Assembly: GCF_024323335.1 (NCBI RefSeq)
Contig: NC_066579.1
Coordinates: forward strand, 248,675,575-248,739,574
Length of the DNA stretch: 64,000 nucleotides
Direction of reading: 5' to 3'
DNA from: Lathyrus oleraceus
Taxonomy: Eukaryota; Streptophyta; Magnoliopsida; Fabales; Fabaceae
Shown here: positions 46,701 to 57,748 of the stretch, piece after piece
How positions within the stretch are numbered: position 1 is the stretch's first letter
Layout: the number at the start of each line of letters is the position of its first letter
Translations under genes and position numbers: made by a program
Notes under the pieces: generated by a model
What the model saw: only the letters and a program-made list of their open reading frames with translations
What the model was told of the DNA's origin: nothing
The model's database searches: none

Positions 46701-46809
46701 ATGTAGCCACGGATCTTCAACTGGCTGACATATTTAAAAGGCTCTGGATGCTACTCAGTTTGAAAACTTAAGGAGCAAACTGGGAATATGTCTCTCTGAG
46801 ACCCTATAG
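43709..46809 (+). pseudogene. Sirevirus pol: protease, integrase, RT, RNase H
   Basis: Open from 43709 to 46771. Protease DSGCSRHMTG (43790); pre-integrase WHRRLGHLHLRGM and CGECQLGK; integrase Asp, Asp, Glu in HMDLMG, RSDHGTEF and GIVERKN; RT with MDVKSAFLNG and YVDD (about 45862-45873); RNase H with CDADWAG, STAEAEY and CDNLSA. At about 46735 a one-base loss shifts the frame after ADIFK, so the protein ends early at 46771; the older frame would end at 46807-46809. Pol lies one frame away from gag; the switch lies between about 43700 and 43785 and may be a mutation or a natural frameshift. Confidence 0.93.
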
Positions 46810-47074
46810 CAACCACTGATGTTGGGAATAAATTGTTTAATATCTCTGTCTATTAAACAATTTGTACTAAGTTATGATTGGTCACCAGATCATAGCTATG
46901 CTACCTGTAACAAGGGTGGATACAAGAGGGTAAGGAGACACCCTACTGTGAGAAGGCCAATGTACCTGCAGGAGTTCAAGGATGCTGTTCATGCAGGAGT
47001 GGTTCTGGATGTCAGAAACAAAATCAGGGCATCTGATATGGTGGTACCTACTGTAAAGCAAAAGTGGGTGATTA
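46810..47074 (+). other. Post-pol region with an unrecognised 86-codon frame
   Basis: A frame from 46819 to 47079 (starting MLGINCLISL) shows no motif I recognise. Some Sireviruses have an extra gene here, but nothing supports that in this case; it may be chance. Confidence 0.3.
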
Positions 47075-47192
47075 CTTGATCGAAGCTGTGAAGCAAGATC
47101 AAGGGGATGTTAACTTGGTTGAAACTGTGAAGTAAAACCAAGTCTGGAACTCTGTCATTGTGCTCTGGCTATGTTGTTGGCTTTGGCAACAT
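47075..47192 (+). other. Three hairpins before the Sirevirus polypurine tract
   Basis: CTTGATC/GATCAAG (47075-47103) and ACTTGGTT/AACCAAGT (47113-47143) have closely similar 15-nt loops but different, still matching arms. A third, ATGTTG/CAACAT (47171-47192), stands just before the first G-rich tract. Confidence 0.65.
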
Positions 47193-47199
47193 TTTTGAC

Positions 47200-47488
47200 A
47201 AAAAGGGGGAGTAATAACCCCTGACAAACAGAGTGGGTCTCTACAACAGACTCTCATGACAGATCTGAAGATTCCCTCCCCTGCAGCAGATGTGTGTTGA
47301 AGTTTATATTTAACTTCTGTTTTTGTGCTGCTGTGTGAAGTTTTTATTTAACTTCCATGTGTGTGAGTGTGCTGCCACTCTGAGTGTATTAGCTAGTATT
47401 TTTTCCTGCTAGGTGTGTGATTCCGCTGCTATGAACTCTAATATGGGGATCAAAGTGTTTTAGCCAAAAATTTGCCAAAGGGGGAGTT
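47200..47488 (+). promoter_or_regulatory. Multiple polypurine tracts of the Sirevirus
   Basis: AAAAAGGGGGAG at 47200-47211 and AAAGGGGGAG at 47477-47486; the second lies two bases before the 3' LTR and is the likely primer. Several polypurine tracts are a known Sirevirus trait. Confidence 0.75.
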
Positions 47489-48872
47489 TGTAGGTGTTTA
47501 ATTGGCTGCATTATATGGTAAAACACTAATGTATTGACTGATGTCATAACATGTATGTGTGACTACATTGTAGTTACTGCAGGACTAGCTAACACAGGAT
47601 TTATTGAATGTCAAACTGGATGTTGTGACACTCATACCTGTTAACAGATACTAAGGAATAGAACAGCAGGAGTTCTGTTAGAACTTAGTATTTATTTGCA
47701 GTCTGGTTATCAAGGAAGAACCAGACCTGGCATAAGGCCTACTGACTGAATGTCAAACTGGATGTTATGACATTCATCATTGAAAGCAGCTACTGAAGAT
47801 TGGACAGAGTGGTGTTCTGTTATACTTCAGCATGTAACTTAGTTTGTTCTTCAAGAGAATAACAGAACTAACTTAAGGCCAAATGTGTAAATGTTAAGTT
47901 GGACACTTTGACATTTATTAATGTAAGCTGTTACTGTAGTATGGTCATTTTGATCATGTACAGGTCAGCAAAATTGTACAGTCTGTTTTCTAGAAAAACA
48001 GACTCAGCATATGGACCTTGATGTCAAGTTGAATGTCGTGACATTCATGCGTGACAGCATATGTTAAATTGTAGGTTGTTCAGTTTTCTGTTTCAGCTTT
48101 TTCTCAGGCTATTCTTCAGGGATTCAACAGCTGAGAGAAAATCCAGGAAATCAACAACCAAGCTACATTCAATGAACCTAACAAATAGCCTATTTGTTAG
48201 TAACCTAAATGTTGAATTTATGGGAACTTGAGTGACCTTAAATTCAGGAGAATACAGGTGCAAAAGCCCAGGTGCTGCAATATAAAAAGGAAGGCGTTCC
48301 TTCATTCAGTTTCGGGGATTTTGAGGCGTGAAGATTTTGTGTGTCCATCATACTTCACTGCTGTATTTTTGTGAGTCTAGTATTAGACGTATCTTGTAAG
48401 CCAAGCCATTATCAAGTAGATGATAGCTTTGGCATAGGGTGTTCATTGAGTTGTAAGTGTTGTGTCACTCAAAGCTTTTAAGCGTGAGTGTTGTGTATCT
48501 TTATTTAAGCTGTGAAGCATAATCAAGAGTTGTGTTTGAAGTGTGACTTCAAAGTGTCTTTAATATCACTGAGGTGATTGAGGGGGAGTGAGTAGGAACT
48601 CTGATCTTAGGTTAAGATTGAAATTGCATTGGGTAGGGATTAAGTGATAAGTTGTAAACGGGTGAGTTTAGCTTTGAATTGATACTACTAATAGTGGATT
48701 TCCTCCCTGGCTTGGTAGCCCCCAGATGTAGGTCATGTTGGACTGAACTGGGTGAACAATTACTTGTGTTATTTACTGCACTTACTGTTAAGTTCTGCAT
48801 AATCCCTGTCTGTGCAGAATTGGATGTCATAACAACCAGTGTGACATCCAAAGTCTGATAACTAGAATTTCA
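47489..48872 (+). repeat. 3' LTR of the Sirevirus
   Basis: 1384 bp, about eight substitutions relative to the 5' LTR. TGAGG follows. Confidence 0.95.
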
Positions 48873-49025
48873 TGAGGTACTCAATCTAGCGGGATACATA
48901 TTCATTTTATATGTCTCTAACTTTTGCCTAGATCGCCCTTTCGGGTTTTCAATCCACCGAGACGCTCATTTTTGCCTAAGCCGCCCTTTCGGGTTTTCAA
49001 CTTAGCGAGCTATTCGGTTTTTATT
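48873..49025 (-). other. Post-integrase hairpins of the minus-strand Ogre
   Basis: Minus strand, after the stop: hairpin I CTAAGTTG/CGGCTTAG (49005-48976) and hairpin II GGATTG/CGATCT (48955-48930), both with AAAA bulge and CCC-GAAA-GGG. Hairpin III (arms CTAGATT and AATCTAG) is split by the Sirevirus: one arm at 48883-48889, the other at 40697-40703. Confidence 0.75.
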
Positions 49026-52000
49026 TTAGGCGAAGTATTTCTTGACTGCATCTGAATTCACGGGACGAGTGAAATCCTCCCATCCATAGTTGTAAGTATC
49101 AAAGCACCGCCTGAAAAGGCTCTCTTAACAACATATGGGCCTTCATAGTTTGGAGTCCACTTGCCTCTGGAATCGGGCGCGAAAGACAAAACATTCTTGA
49201 GCACAAGGTCACCTTCTCGGATCACACGAGGTTTGACCTTCTTATCAAAGGCTTTCTTCATCCTTTGCTGATATAACTAACCATGGCACATGGCAATCAA
49301 TCTCTTTTCTTCTATCAAATTCAATTGGTCATAACGACTCTGAACCCATTCAGCATCAATCAACTTGGCTTCCATCAAGACTCTCATTGATGGGATCTCC
49401 ACCTCTACTGGGAGCATAACCTCCATGCCGTAAACAAGAGAGAAAGGGGTTGCCCCTGTTGAAGTGCGGACAGATGTACGATATCCATGCAAAGCAAATG
49501 GCAGCATCTTATGCCAATCTTTGTACGTAACAACCATCTTCTGGACAATCTTATTGATATTCTTATTAGCAGCTTCAACAGCCCCATTCATCTTGGATCT
49601 GTAAGGAGAAGAATTATGATGTGCAATCTTGAACTCACTACAAAGCTCTTTCATCATCTTGTTGTTCAAGTTAGATCCACCTACCATTACGGCATATGAG
49701 TTGATTCTTGATAAACTTCACAACCACCTACCTGGTCACGTTTGCATACGATGCCGCTTCGACCCACTTGGTGAAGTAATCAATTGCTACGAGAATAAAT
49801 TTGTGACCGTTGGACGCTTTCGGCTCTATAATGCCAATTATGTCAATTCCCCACATAGAGAAAGGCCATGGTGATGAAATCATATTCAGAAGTGTCGGGG
49901 GAATATGAATCTTATCCGCATAAATCTGACACTTGTGGCATTTCTTCACATATTTGCAGCAGTCAGACTCCATTGTCAGCCAATAGTAGCCTGCTCTCAA
50001 CATCTTCCTAGCCATGGCATGTCCATTGGAATGAGTACCAAATGAACCCTCATGGACCTCAGTCATTAACAGGTCTGCTTCGTGTCTATCCACACATCTG
50101 AGCAGAACCATGTCAAAATTCCTTTTATAAAGCACATCGCCATTGAGGTAGAAACTGCCTGATAATCTCCTCAAAGTCTTTCTATCTTTCACAGATGCCC
50201 CAGGCGGGTAAATCTGGCTTTGAAGAAAACACTTGATATCATAATACCATGGCTTATCATCTTGCACCTCCTCTGCTGCAAATACATGAGATGGTCTGTC
50301 CAAGCGCGTCACAATGATATTGGGAACCTCATTCCAGAGTCTCACCACGATCAACGAAGCAAGCGTAGCAAGAGTATCTGCCATCCGATTCTCATCTCGA
50401 GGAATATGATGGAAGTCAACCTCAGTAAAGAATGTTGAAATCCTCCTCGCGTAATCTCTATATGGGATGAGGTCGGGCGAATTCGTCTCCCATTCACCCT
50501 TGATCTGATTAACAACAAGGGCCGAATCACCATAAACATCAAGATGCTTGATCCTAAGATCAATACACTCTTCCAATCCCATAATACAGGCCTCATACTC
50601 AGCCATATTATTCGTGCATTTGAAAGTTAGCCTTGCTGTAAAAGGAAAATGTGTGCCCTGAGGAGTAATAATCATTTCCCCAATACCATTTCCATATTGA
50701 TTTACAACGCCATCAAACACCATGCTCCATCGGGAACCAGGCTCTGGCCTTTCATCGAGCGTAGGCTCATCGCAATCTTTCATTTTCAAATACAGAATCT
50801 CCTTATCTGGGAAGTCATACTGAACTGACTGATAATCCTCAATTGGTTGATGTGCCAAGTGGTCAGCCAAGATACTACCTTTTATAGCTTTCTAAGCTCG
50901 ATCCTCAATATCATACTCAAATAACAACATCTGCCAACGGGCAATCCTCCTAGTTAAAGCAGGCTTCTCAAAGATATACTTGATTGGATCCATTTTGGAT
51001 ATCAACCAAGTCGTATGATTCAACATATACTGGCGTAAGCGCTTAGCATCCCAAGCCAAAGCACAGCATGTCTTCTCAAGCATCGAGTATCGAGACTCAC
51101 AATCGGTGAACTTCTTACTCAAGTAGTAGATAGCATATTCTTTCTTTCCTGATTCGTCTTGCTGACCAAGGACACAACCCATTGAGTCTTCAAGAACTGT
51201 CAGATACATAATCAATGGTCTCCCTTCCACAGGCGGAGACAAAATTGGTGGTTCAGACAAATACTCTTTGATACTGTCAAAGGCCTTTTGGCAATCCTCG
51301 GTCCAATCATGAGACTGATCTTTATGGAGGAGCTTGAATATCGGTGCACATGTGGTAGTCATGTGGGATATAAATCTGGAAATATAATTCAAGCGGCCAA
51401 GAAAACCTCGGACTTGCTTCTCAGTTTTGGGCGCAGGCATATCTTGTATTTCCTTGACCTTTGCAGGATCAACTTCAATACCCCTTTCACTGACAATAAA
51501 GCCCAATAACTTGTCGGAACGGACTCCAAATGTACACTTGTTAGGATTCAGATGAAGCTTATACTTCCTAAAACGCTGAAAAAGCTTCAACAAGTGCTCT
51601 ACATGTTCAACTTCCGTTCTTGACTTTGCAATCATATCATCAACATATACCTCGATCTCCTTGTGCATCATATCATGAAACAAGGTAGTAATAGCTCGTT
51701 GATACGTCGCTCCGGCGTTCTTCAAACCGAAGGGCATCACTCGATAATAGAATGTTCCCCAAGGTGTGATGAATGTTGTCTTCTCCATATCCTCGGGTGC
51801 CATCTTAATCTGATTATATCCGGAAAATCCGTCCATAAATGAGAAGACATTGAATTTAGTTGTATTATCTACCAACATATCAATATGTGGTAGAGGGAAA
51901 TCATCTTTCGGACTAGCTTTATTCAAGTCTCTATAGTCCACACACATTCGTACTTTTCCATCTTTCTTAGGCACGGGCACAATATTGGCCACCCATTGAG

Positions 52001-52463
52001 GATATGTGGAAGTCACCAGAAACCCCGTATCAACCTGCTTCTGAACTTCTTCTTTGATCTTCACTGCTATATCAGGATGAGTTCTTCTGAGCTTCTGCTT
52101 CACAGGCACGGACTCAGGCTTCAAAGGTAGGAAATGTTGCACAATATCAGTTTCCAGAACAGGCATGTCTTCATATGACCAGGCAAAGACGTCGGCGTAT
52201 TCTCGTAGCTACTCAACCAACCCCTTCTTAACAGATTCTTCCAGGAGTGCCCCAATCTTCACTTCTCGCGCACAATCTTCTGACCCCAAGTTGATTGTTT
52301 CCAGATTCTCGAGATGCGGCTGAATGATCTTCTCTTCATGCTCAAGTAGACGGGTAATCTCGTCAGGAATCTCTTCAACATCATCCTCTTCTGCCTCAAA
52401 TACAGGGAACTCAAAGTTGGAAGATGGTGTTGGATCATTATGTTCAATGGGTTTGATCAACCT
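49026..52463 (-). pseudogene. Ogre pol: RT, RNase H, aRNase H, integrase
   Basis: Begins after a likely splice acceptor with MIKPIEHNDP and an acidic linker. RT has PKKDGKVRMCVDYRDL, SFMDGFSGYNQI and EVYVDDMIAKS; then RNase H, second RNase H (FDG, AEYEA, GDSALVV, MADTLA) and integrase with intact zinc region. TAG stops lie at 52209, 50892, 49728 and 49277. About 23 bp missing near 49680-49690 remove the second catalytic Asp (TDNG in the plus copy) and shift the frame; another small deletion near 49080 shifts the C-terminus. The natural stop is at 49026-49028. Clearly inactive. Confidence 0.93.
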
Positions 52464-52745
52464 ACATAATGATTTTGGATATTAAGAGATTTTAGAATTC
52501 AAACAAGGCAAATCACTATGCAGATGAAAAGATTGATTTTATTCTATTTTTAGGGTTATGCAAAAAGTGAAAAGTGAAAATAATTGGAAAAAACAAACAT
52601 TCAACATGAATTTATTGAATGAAAATATCATTGTATTTATTAGCCAACAATGTCATCACTCCTCCTTTTGGCATGGGAGGAGGGTTTTTAAACACAATGA
52701 ACATTACTTTGACTTATGGATAACTGTTGGAACATCAACATCGAC
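52464..52745 (-). other. Probable Ogre intron between protease and RT
   Basis: T-rich, stop-filled on the minus strand, ending in ATTATGTAG just before the pol frame (acceptor AG at 52463-52462). Splicing here is known for Ogre and would join gag-pro to pol. The donor is not certain. Confidence 0.6.
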
Positions 52746-55368
52746 CTAATTATTGCAGACCCCTCCAGGGATGACAAAGTTGCCAAAATCTTCCTATGCA
52801 TCCTCTTCCTCAACAGCACCAGCCTCCTCATCTTGGACAGTGTGGATGAACCCACCACTTTGAAACAGCCCATGCTTGTTGAAAGCGCTAGAAGAATACC
52901 CTATGCCAGCCCGGGATTTGTTGTCTTCCATCTTGATCATTTGTCCCAAACCAGTAGTTGTGCCATGCTCAATGGCCAACTTAGCATCATTGTAGGACGT
53001 AAATGAAGAAGTTCCTTTCTTAATAGGCTCAGCAATAGATAAAGCTTGGAATAGCGTTCCAACTTCATCCTCAACATCTATGTAAGAAAAGGAAGACAAA
53101 TGGCTAACCAGGAGAGCCTTTTCTCCCCCTACCACCACCAGCTTCTTGTTTTTGACAAACTTCAATTTCTGGTATAGGGTGGATGTCACGACGCCTGCCT
53201 CGTGAATCCATGGTCTGCCCAATAGACAGCTATATGATGGGTGGATATCCATGACCTGAAAAGTGATTTGGAAATCACTTGGTCCGATCTTGACTGGGAG
53301 TTCAACCTCTCCAATCACAGTCCTGCGGGACCCATCAAAAGCTTTAACCACTACTCCACTCTGCCTCATGGGAGGCCCTTGATATGACAATCTAGCAAGA
53401 GTGGATTTCGGCAACACATTCAGTGATGATCCAATGTCCACCAGCACGTTGGACATGGCATCATCCTTACAGCTCATAGATATGTGTAGTGCCAAATTGT
53501 GGTCTCTTCCCTCCTCGGGGAGATCAGTATCACAAAAACTCAAATTGTTACAAGCGGTGATGTTTGCAACAATACTGTCAAATTGTTCTATCGTGACGTC
53601 ATGATCTACATACGCCACATCCAACACCTTCTGCAGAGCTTCTCGGTGTGGTTCTGAATTTATCAACAAAGATAACACAGGGATCTTTGATGGCGTTTAT
53701 AGAAGTTGATCTACAACTTTGTATTCACTCCTTTTGATGAGCCTTAGCATCTCATCACAGTCTTCTTTCATATTGCCACCCTGGCCAGCAGAGACAGGAG
53801 TTTTTACAACAGAGGCAGGTTTATTGGCAACAAGTGCCGGATTCGGAGCATTAATAGCATTCCCAACCGGGCGCACATCATAGTCAGCAACATCAGCCCT
53901 TCTGGTGTCAGTTTGGGGTTTCGGCGGAGCCGAGAAATCATGACCACTACGGATCAGGCCGCTGACATCGGCAATATTAACAACAGAAGTAGAGGGCAGG
54001 GGTACCTCCTTCCCATCCTCCAATGCCACAGCATTGTAGCGATAGGGAACCGCTTTATCAGAAGAGCATGGCACAGGGCCAGCTGGTTTAATAATCAAAG
54101 AGGGAGAAGCCTTCTACTTGCTGCCGTCGTATCGGATGACAACAGGCTCAGGGATCCGAAATACCAGAGATATCACATTGACTTCATCATTATCATCAAC
54201 ATCTCGATTCTGAAGTATCTCAATTACTCCTTCATCCAGCATTTCTTGGATGTCTTTACGGACTTGGCGACATCCCCTTTGATTGACAGTGCAAACACGA
54301 CATCTGTCATGGTCGTGCTCATAATGATTGTACTCACATAACAGTTTGTGCATCTCGACCAAAGATTGTCGAATATGGCTGACATATTTGACTTTATATT
54401 TACCAAGGCAGCCCTGGACCATGTTGACAGTAGATTTCCCATGCTCGGGCAATGGGTTCTTCTTCACATTAGGACCTACGTCCTCGAAACATAAGATACC
54501 ACATCTCACAAGGTCTTGAACCTTGGTCTTCAGTGGGTAACAGTTTTCCACGTCATGTCCGGGAGCGCCGGAATGATAAACACAACGTAGCTCGGGCTTA
54601 TACCACCACTGAGGGTTGGTAGGTATAGCCCGGGGGTCTCGTGGAGTAATCAATTTCCTCCTTATCAAGGAGGGATACAATTCTGCATAGATCATAGGAA
54701 TAGGATCAAAGGTGACCCTCTTCCTCTTATAGCTTGTACTGGCTTGATTGTTGTTTCGAGGCTGGTAGGCCTGCTGTTGAGGACGGTGTTGTTGTTGTTG
54801 ATATTGTTGATGTTGTTGTTGCTGGTTATTATTGTGATGTTGATATTGTTGGTTCTCTCTAAAAACATGTGCTATGTGAGCCACCTGATGTTGATTATCG
54901 GCGGGACACACGGTCTTCCTCCTTACTGCGGGTCTTCTGGGTTTAACATGGGAGGTCACAGCATGTGCCTCACCATCTTTCTTCTTTCCAAACGCCCCAT
55001 ATCATTTGGCAGAAGAGCCTTCTTCTCTGGTCAGGCGCCCTTCCCTGACTCCTTCCTCCATACGCATCCCCATGTTCACCATCTCGGTGAAATCAGAAGG
55101 AGCGCTGACAATCATCCGCTCATAGTAAAATGAGCTCAAGGTCTTCAGGAAGATTTTGGTCATTTCTTTCTCCTCCAGCGGGGGCACAATCTGTGCTGGT
55201 AACTCTCGTCACCTCTGGGCGTACTCTTTAAAAGTTTCCTTGTCCTGCTGGGACATGGCCCTCAATTGATCCCTATCGGGAGCCATATCCATGTTATACT
55301 TGTATTGCTTGACGAAGGCCTCGCCAAGGTCATTGAAGGATCGGATGTTCGCGCTGTCCAAACCCATA
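52746..55368 (-). pseudogene. Ogre gag C-terminus and protease
   Basis: From the solo-LTR edge: capsid end (GLDSANIR, FNDLGEAFVKQY), a glutamine-rich stretch (54860-54770), nucleocapsid motif CVYHSGAPGHDVENC (about 54594-54550), linker, and protease (53678-52794) with VLVDIGSSLNVLPKSTL, AFDGSRRTV and CLLGRP. As in the plus-strand remnant, the triad is D-I-G. Stops at 55209 (TGA), 55002 (TGA), 54114 (TAG), 53697 (TAA), 52794 (TAG) and 52746 (TAG); the frame itself is kept between them. Confidence 0.9.
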
Positions 55369-55369
55369 T

Positions 55370-56748
55370 TGAAGGAGAATTGCGGTCCAAAACGCAGCGG
55401 AAATTAAAATTTTCTTCTTTAGAGATCCTTACGAATGGTCATGATCAGTGATAGAATATTTACCTCTTGTGATGATTGAAACCTTTGGTGCAAATCTCTT
55501 GTGACGATCAAAACCTTTGATGCAGATCCACGAAGCGATCACGAACGTTGAACGATGACAACGTCTCTACTCAGTCCACACGAACGGGTTCCTTCAATCT
55601 CAGTGCTAGCTGGTACGAATGAAGGCTTTGAGTGAGAGAGAGAGAGTGTGAGAGAAAACGAAAATAATGCAACAGCAATGAATGCTTCTGCACAAGGGTT
55701 CTATTTATAGAACCACTTGTGTGGGCTTCAAGCTCAAAAGCCCACTTAAGTTTATTTTGGCCCATATCTTATAATATGCCCAAAATCACTTAAGCCCATG
55801 GTACCGTACCATATTTCGTATTCTACTCAAGTACACCGTACCTTACGATGTTCTGTAATTCACTTAAGGGCACCGTACCTTACGGTATTCCTTAGTTACT
55901 ATATCTCTCATCAATCCGTCCTTTGTGTGTGACCCTGTAGGTTTTTGTGACGTTGGCAATTATATTAAATCACGCATTTAACATAATAAACAGTGAGCGG
56001 TATCTAGCAACACATCACTGCTACCCAAGACACGAAAATGTCATGTGATCTGACAAAACCATCTATGATAATAATTATGTGTATAATTACCCTTTTGCCC
56101 TTATGTCTATATTGAACACAAGGCATAGACCGTGTCATCCTTGTCCAGTTCAATATTGAGCCCATAGACATTTATCCTGTTATGCAGGATGGGAAAATTC
56201 CATCTAGGTCACTCATGTCCCTCAACATGCTTTGTGGAGTACCCATCAACTGTCTTTATGGTTATCCAGTTACGGACAACGTTGGATCAGCAATAAAGCA
56301 CTCGACTCTACATCTAGGATCCGTAGTGGTTTCAGGTCGAAGAGTGGTATACACTATTATCACCATGAGAATAACTTATGACACTTTGCATAACTTTCTA
56401 TATAGTATTCTCATAGCGGGTCAATCCGGTATAAATATTACTCCTAATATTCATACCTATGTTTAAGACTCGATAACTCTTTATCCATGATCCATGAGAT
56501 GTGATCATCAGTCTACAAACATAATAGTCTTAATGCTTTAATGTTATCCCACTTCACACTAAAGCTCGACTACGGATACTTTAAGAATAGTGTCCTTATG
56601 TTTAATGTGTTCTCATGATTAAGTCACACTTAATACATTAAACGGACTAGCTATTCTAGGGACTTTATTAAACAAACGTAATAAAGAAAAGCCTTTTATT
56701 ATTCGATACAAGTAACAAAAGTATTGGCCTCTAGGGCTTACACCAACA
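55370..56748 (-). mobile_element. Probable solo LTR, copia-like, inserted in gag
   Basis: 1379 bp from TGTTGGTG to CTCCTTCA on the minus strand, flanked by CATAT at 55365-55369 and 56749-56753. No second LTR or internal genes. The TATA box TATAAATA (55709-55702, minus) and the CCGCTGCG-type end fit a copia LTR whose element was lost by LTR recombination. Lineage not determined. It splits the capsid between Tyr and Met-Gly codons of LRWYMGL. Confidence 0.82.
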
Positions 56749-57460
56749 CATATACCATCTCAGGGCAGCACCGGACAAACTGTCCTGGAAGTAGTGAATG
56801 AGAAGTTGATCGTTGTCGGTCTGAGTCGACATCTTCCTGGCATACATAACAAGGTGGCTGAGAGGGCAAGTATTTCCCTTGTACTTTTCAAAGTCAGGTA
56901 CTTTGTACTTTACAGGGATTTTGACGTTTGGGACCAAGCAGAGTTCAACAGCAGACTTGCCGAAGAGGTCCTTTCCTTGGAGAGTTTTCAATTCCTTGCG
57001 GAGCTCAAGAAATTGATCATTCATAGCATCCATCTTTTCATAGACATCTGGGCCCTCAGACGGCTCAGAATGGTAGATGGTGTCGTCTACTCTAGGCATA
57101 GTATGCACGACAGGAGGTGGAACGGCAAGGACCGGGCTAGATGCCGGTAGAGAAGCAAAGGTGGGCACAGGACCCTCAGGAATAAAGTTGGGAGGCATCC
57201 CCCAAGGAAACCCGGCTGGCATAGTTGTTGGTGCAAAGTGGGCGCTGGCCGCAGGCACGGTTGAAGAGGCAATCTCGGAGATGACTATCCTCTGGGGAGG
57301 AGTTGAAGGTGTCGGAGACGACTGGCTCTAGGCGGCCATGAAAGACTCCATCAGGGCAGTCAATCTGGCCACTTCCTCCTTGAGTTCACGGTTCTCTTAC
57401 TCTAAATGATCCATTAGTCTTGATGTGTTGGCTCGGGTGTAGTACCGGTGAGTCAGTTTG
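56749..57460 (-). pseudogene. Ogre gag, N-terminal part
   Basis: Minus strand: coiled coil (ENRELKEEVARLTALMESF), proline-rich region (FPWGMPPNFIPEG), then capsid (LLIHYFQDSLSGAALRWYM), ending at the solo LTR. Stops at 57397 (TAA) and 57328 (TAG). The plus copy (22948-23867) has Gln at the first. The upstream limit is estimated from similarity because no clear start remains. Confidence 0.87.
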
Positions 57461-57748
57461 TCTTCAAAATAAATGGAGAACACAGAGTTAGACCATAGAA
57501 CAATAAGCCTGGAGCAAAACCTGCTTATGCACATGATGCATGCAATGCTTGTGCATATGATTTGTTTTTATTTAATCAGAGGAACTTTTAGAGTCCTATT
57601 TGCAAATATTGAAAATATCAATTATTTGGACATATACAAAAATATCACATCAATAATATCTGGAAAATATTTTTTTACACCAAAGAAGTACAGTCTTGGT
57701 AACCAAATGCAATACAAGAGAGAAGGAAAATGGACATCCTATGGAACC
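57461..57748 (-). other. Spacer between ORF1 and gag
   Basis: AT-rich and non-coding, matching 22719-22947. Confidence 0.65.

Larger units (their letters stand above)
40718..48872 (+). mobile_element. Sirevirus-type Ty1/copia element, complete but mutated
   Basis: Two 1384-bp LTRs, TGAGG duplications on both sides (40713-40717, 48873-48877), initiator-Met-type primer site, gag with two zinc knuckles, pol in copia order (protease, integrase, RT, RNase H), and a long region with several polypurine tracts after pol. That last trait and the gag type are typical of Sireviruses. The LTRs differ at about eight sites by eye, so insertion was recent, yet gag has a stop and pol a frameshift near its end. 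Confidence 0.93.

Noticed and set aside
43266..46720. Many minus-strand frames opposite Sirevirus gag and pol
   Set aside because: Antisense shadows of well-recognised domains.
54744..55133. 129-codon plus-strand hydrophobic frame that looks like a membrane protein
   Set aside because: It is the antisense of the glutamine-rich gag stretch; CAA/CAG runs read backwards give Leu and Val.
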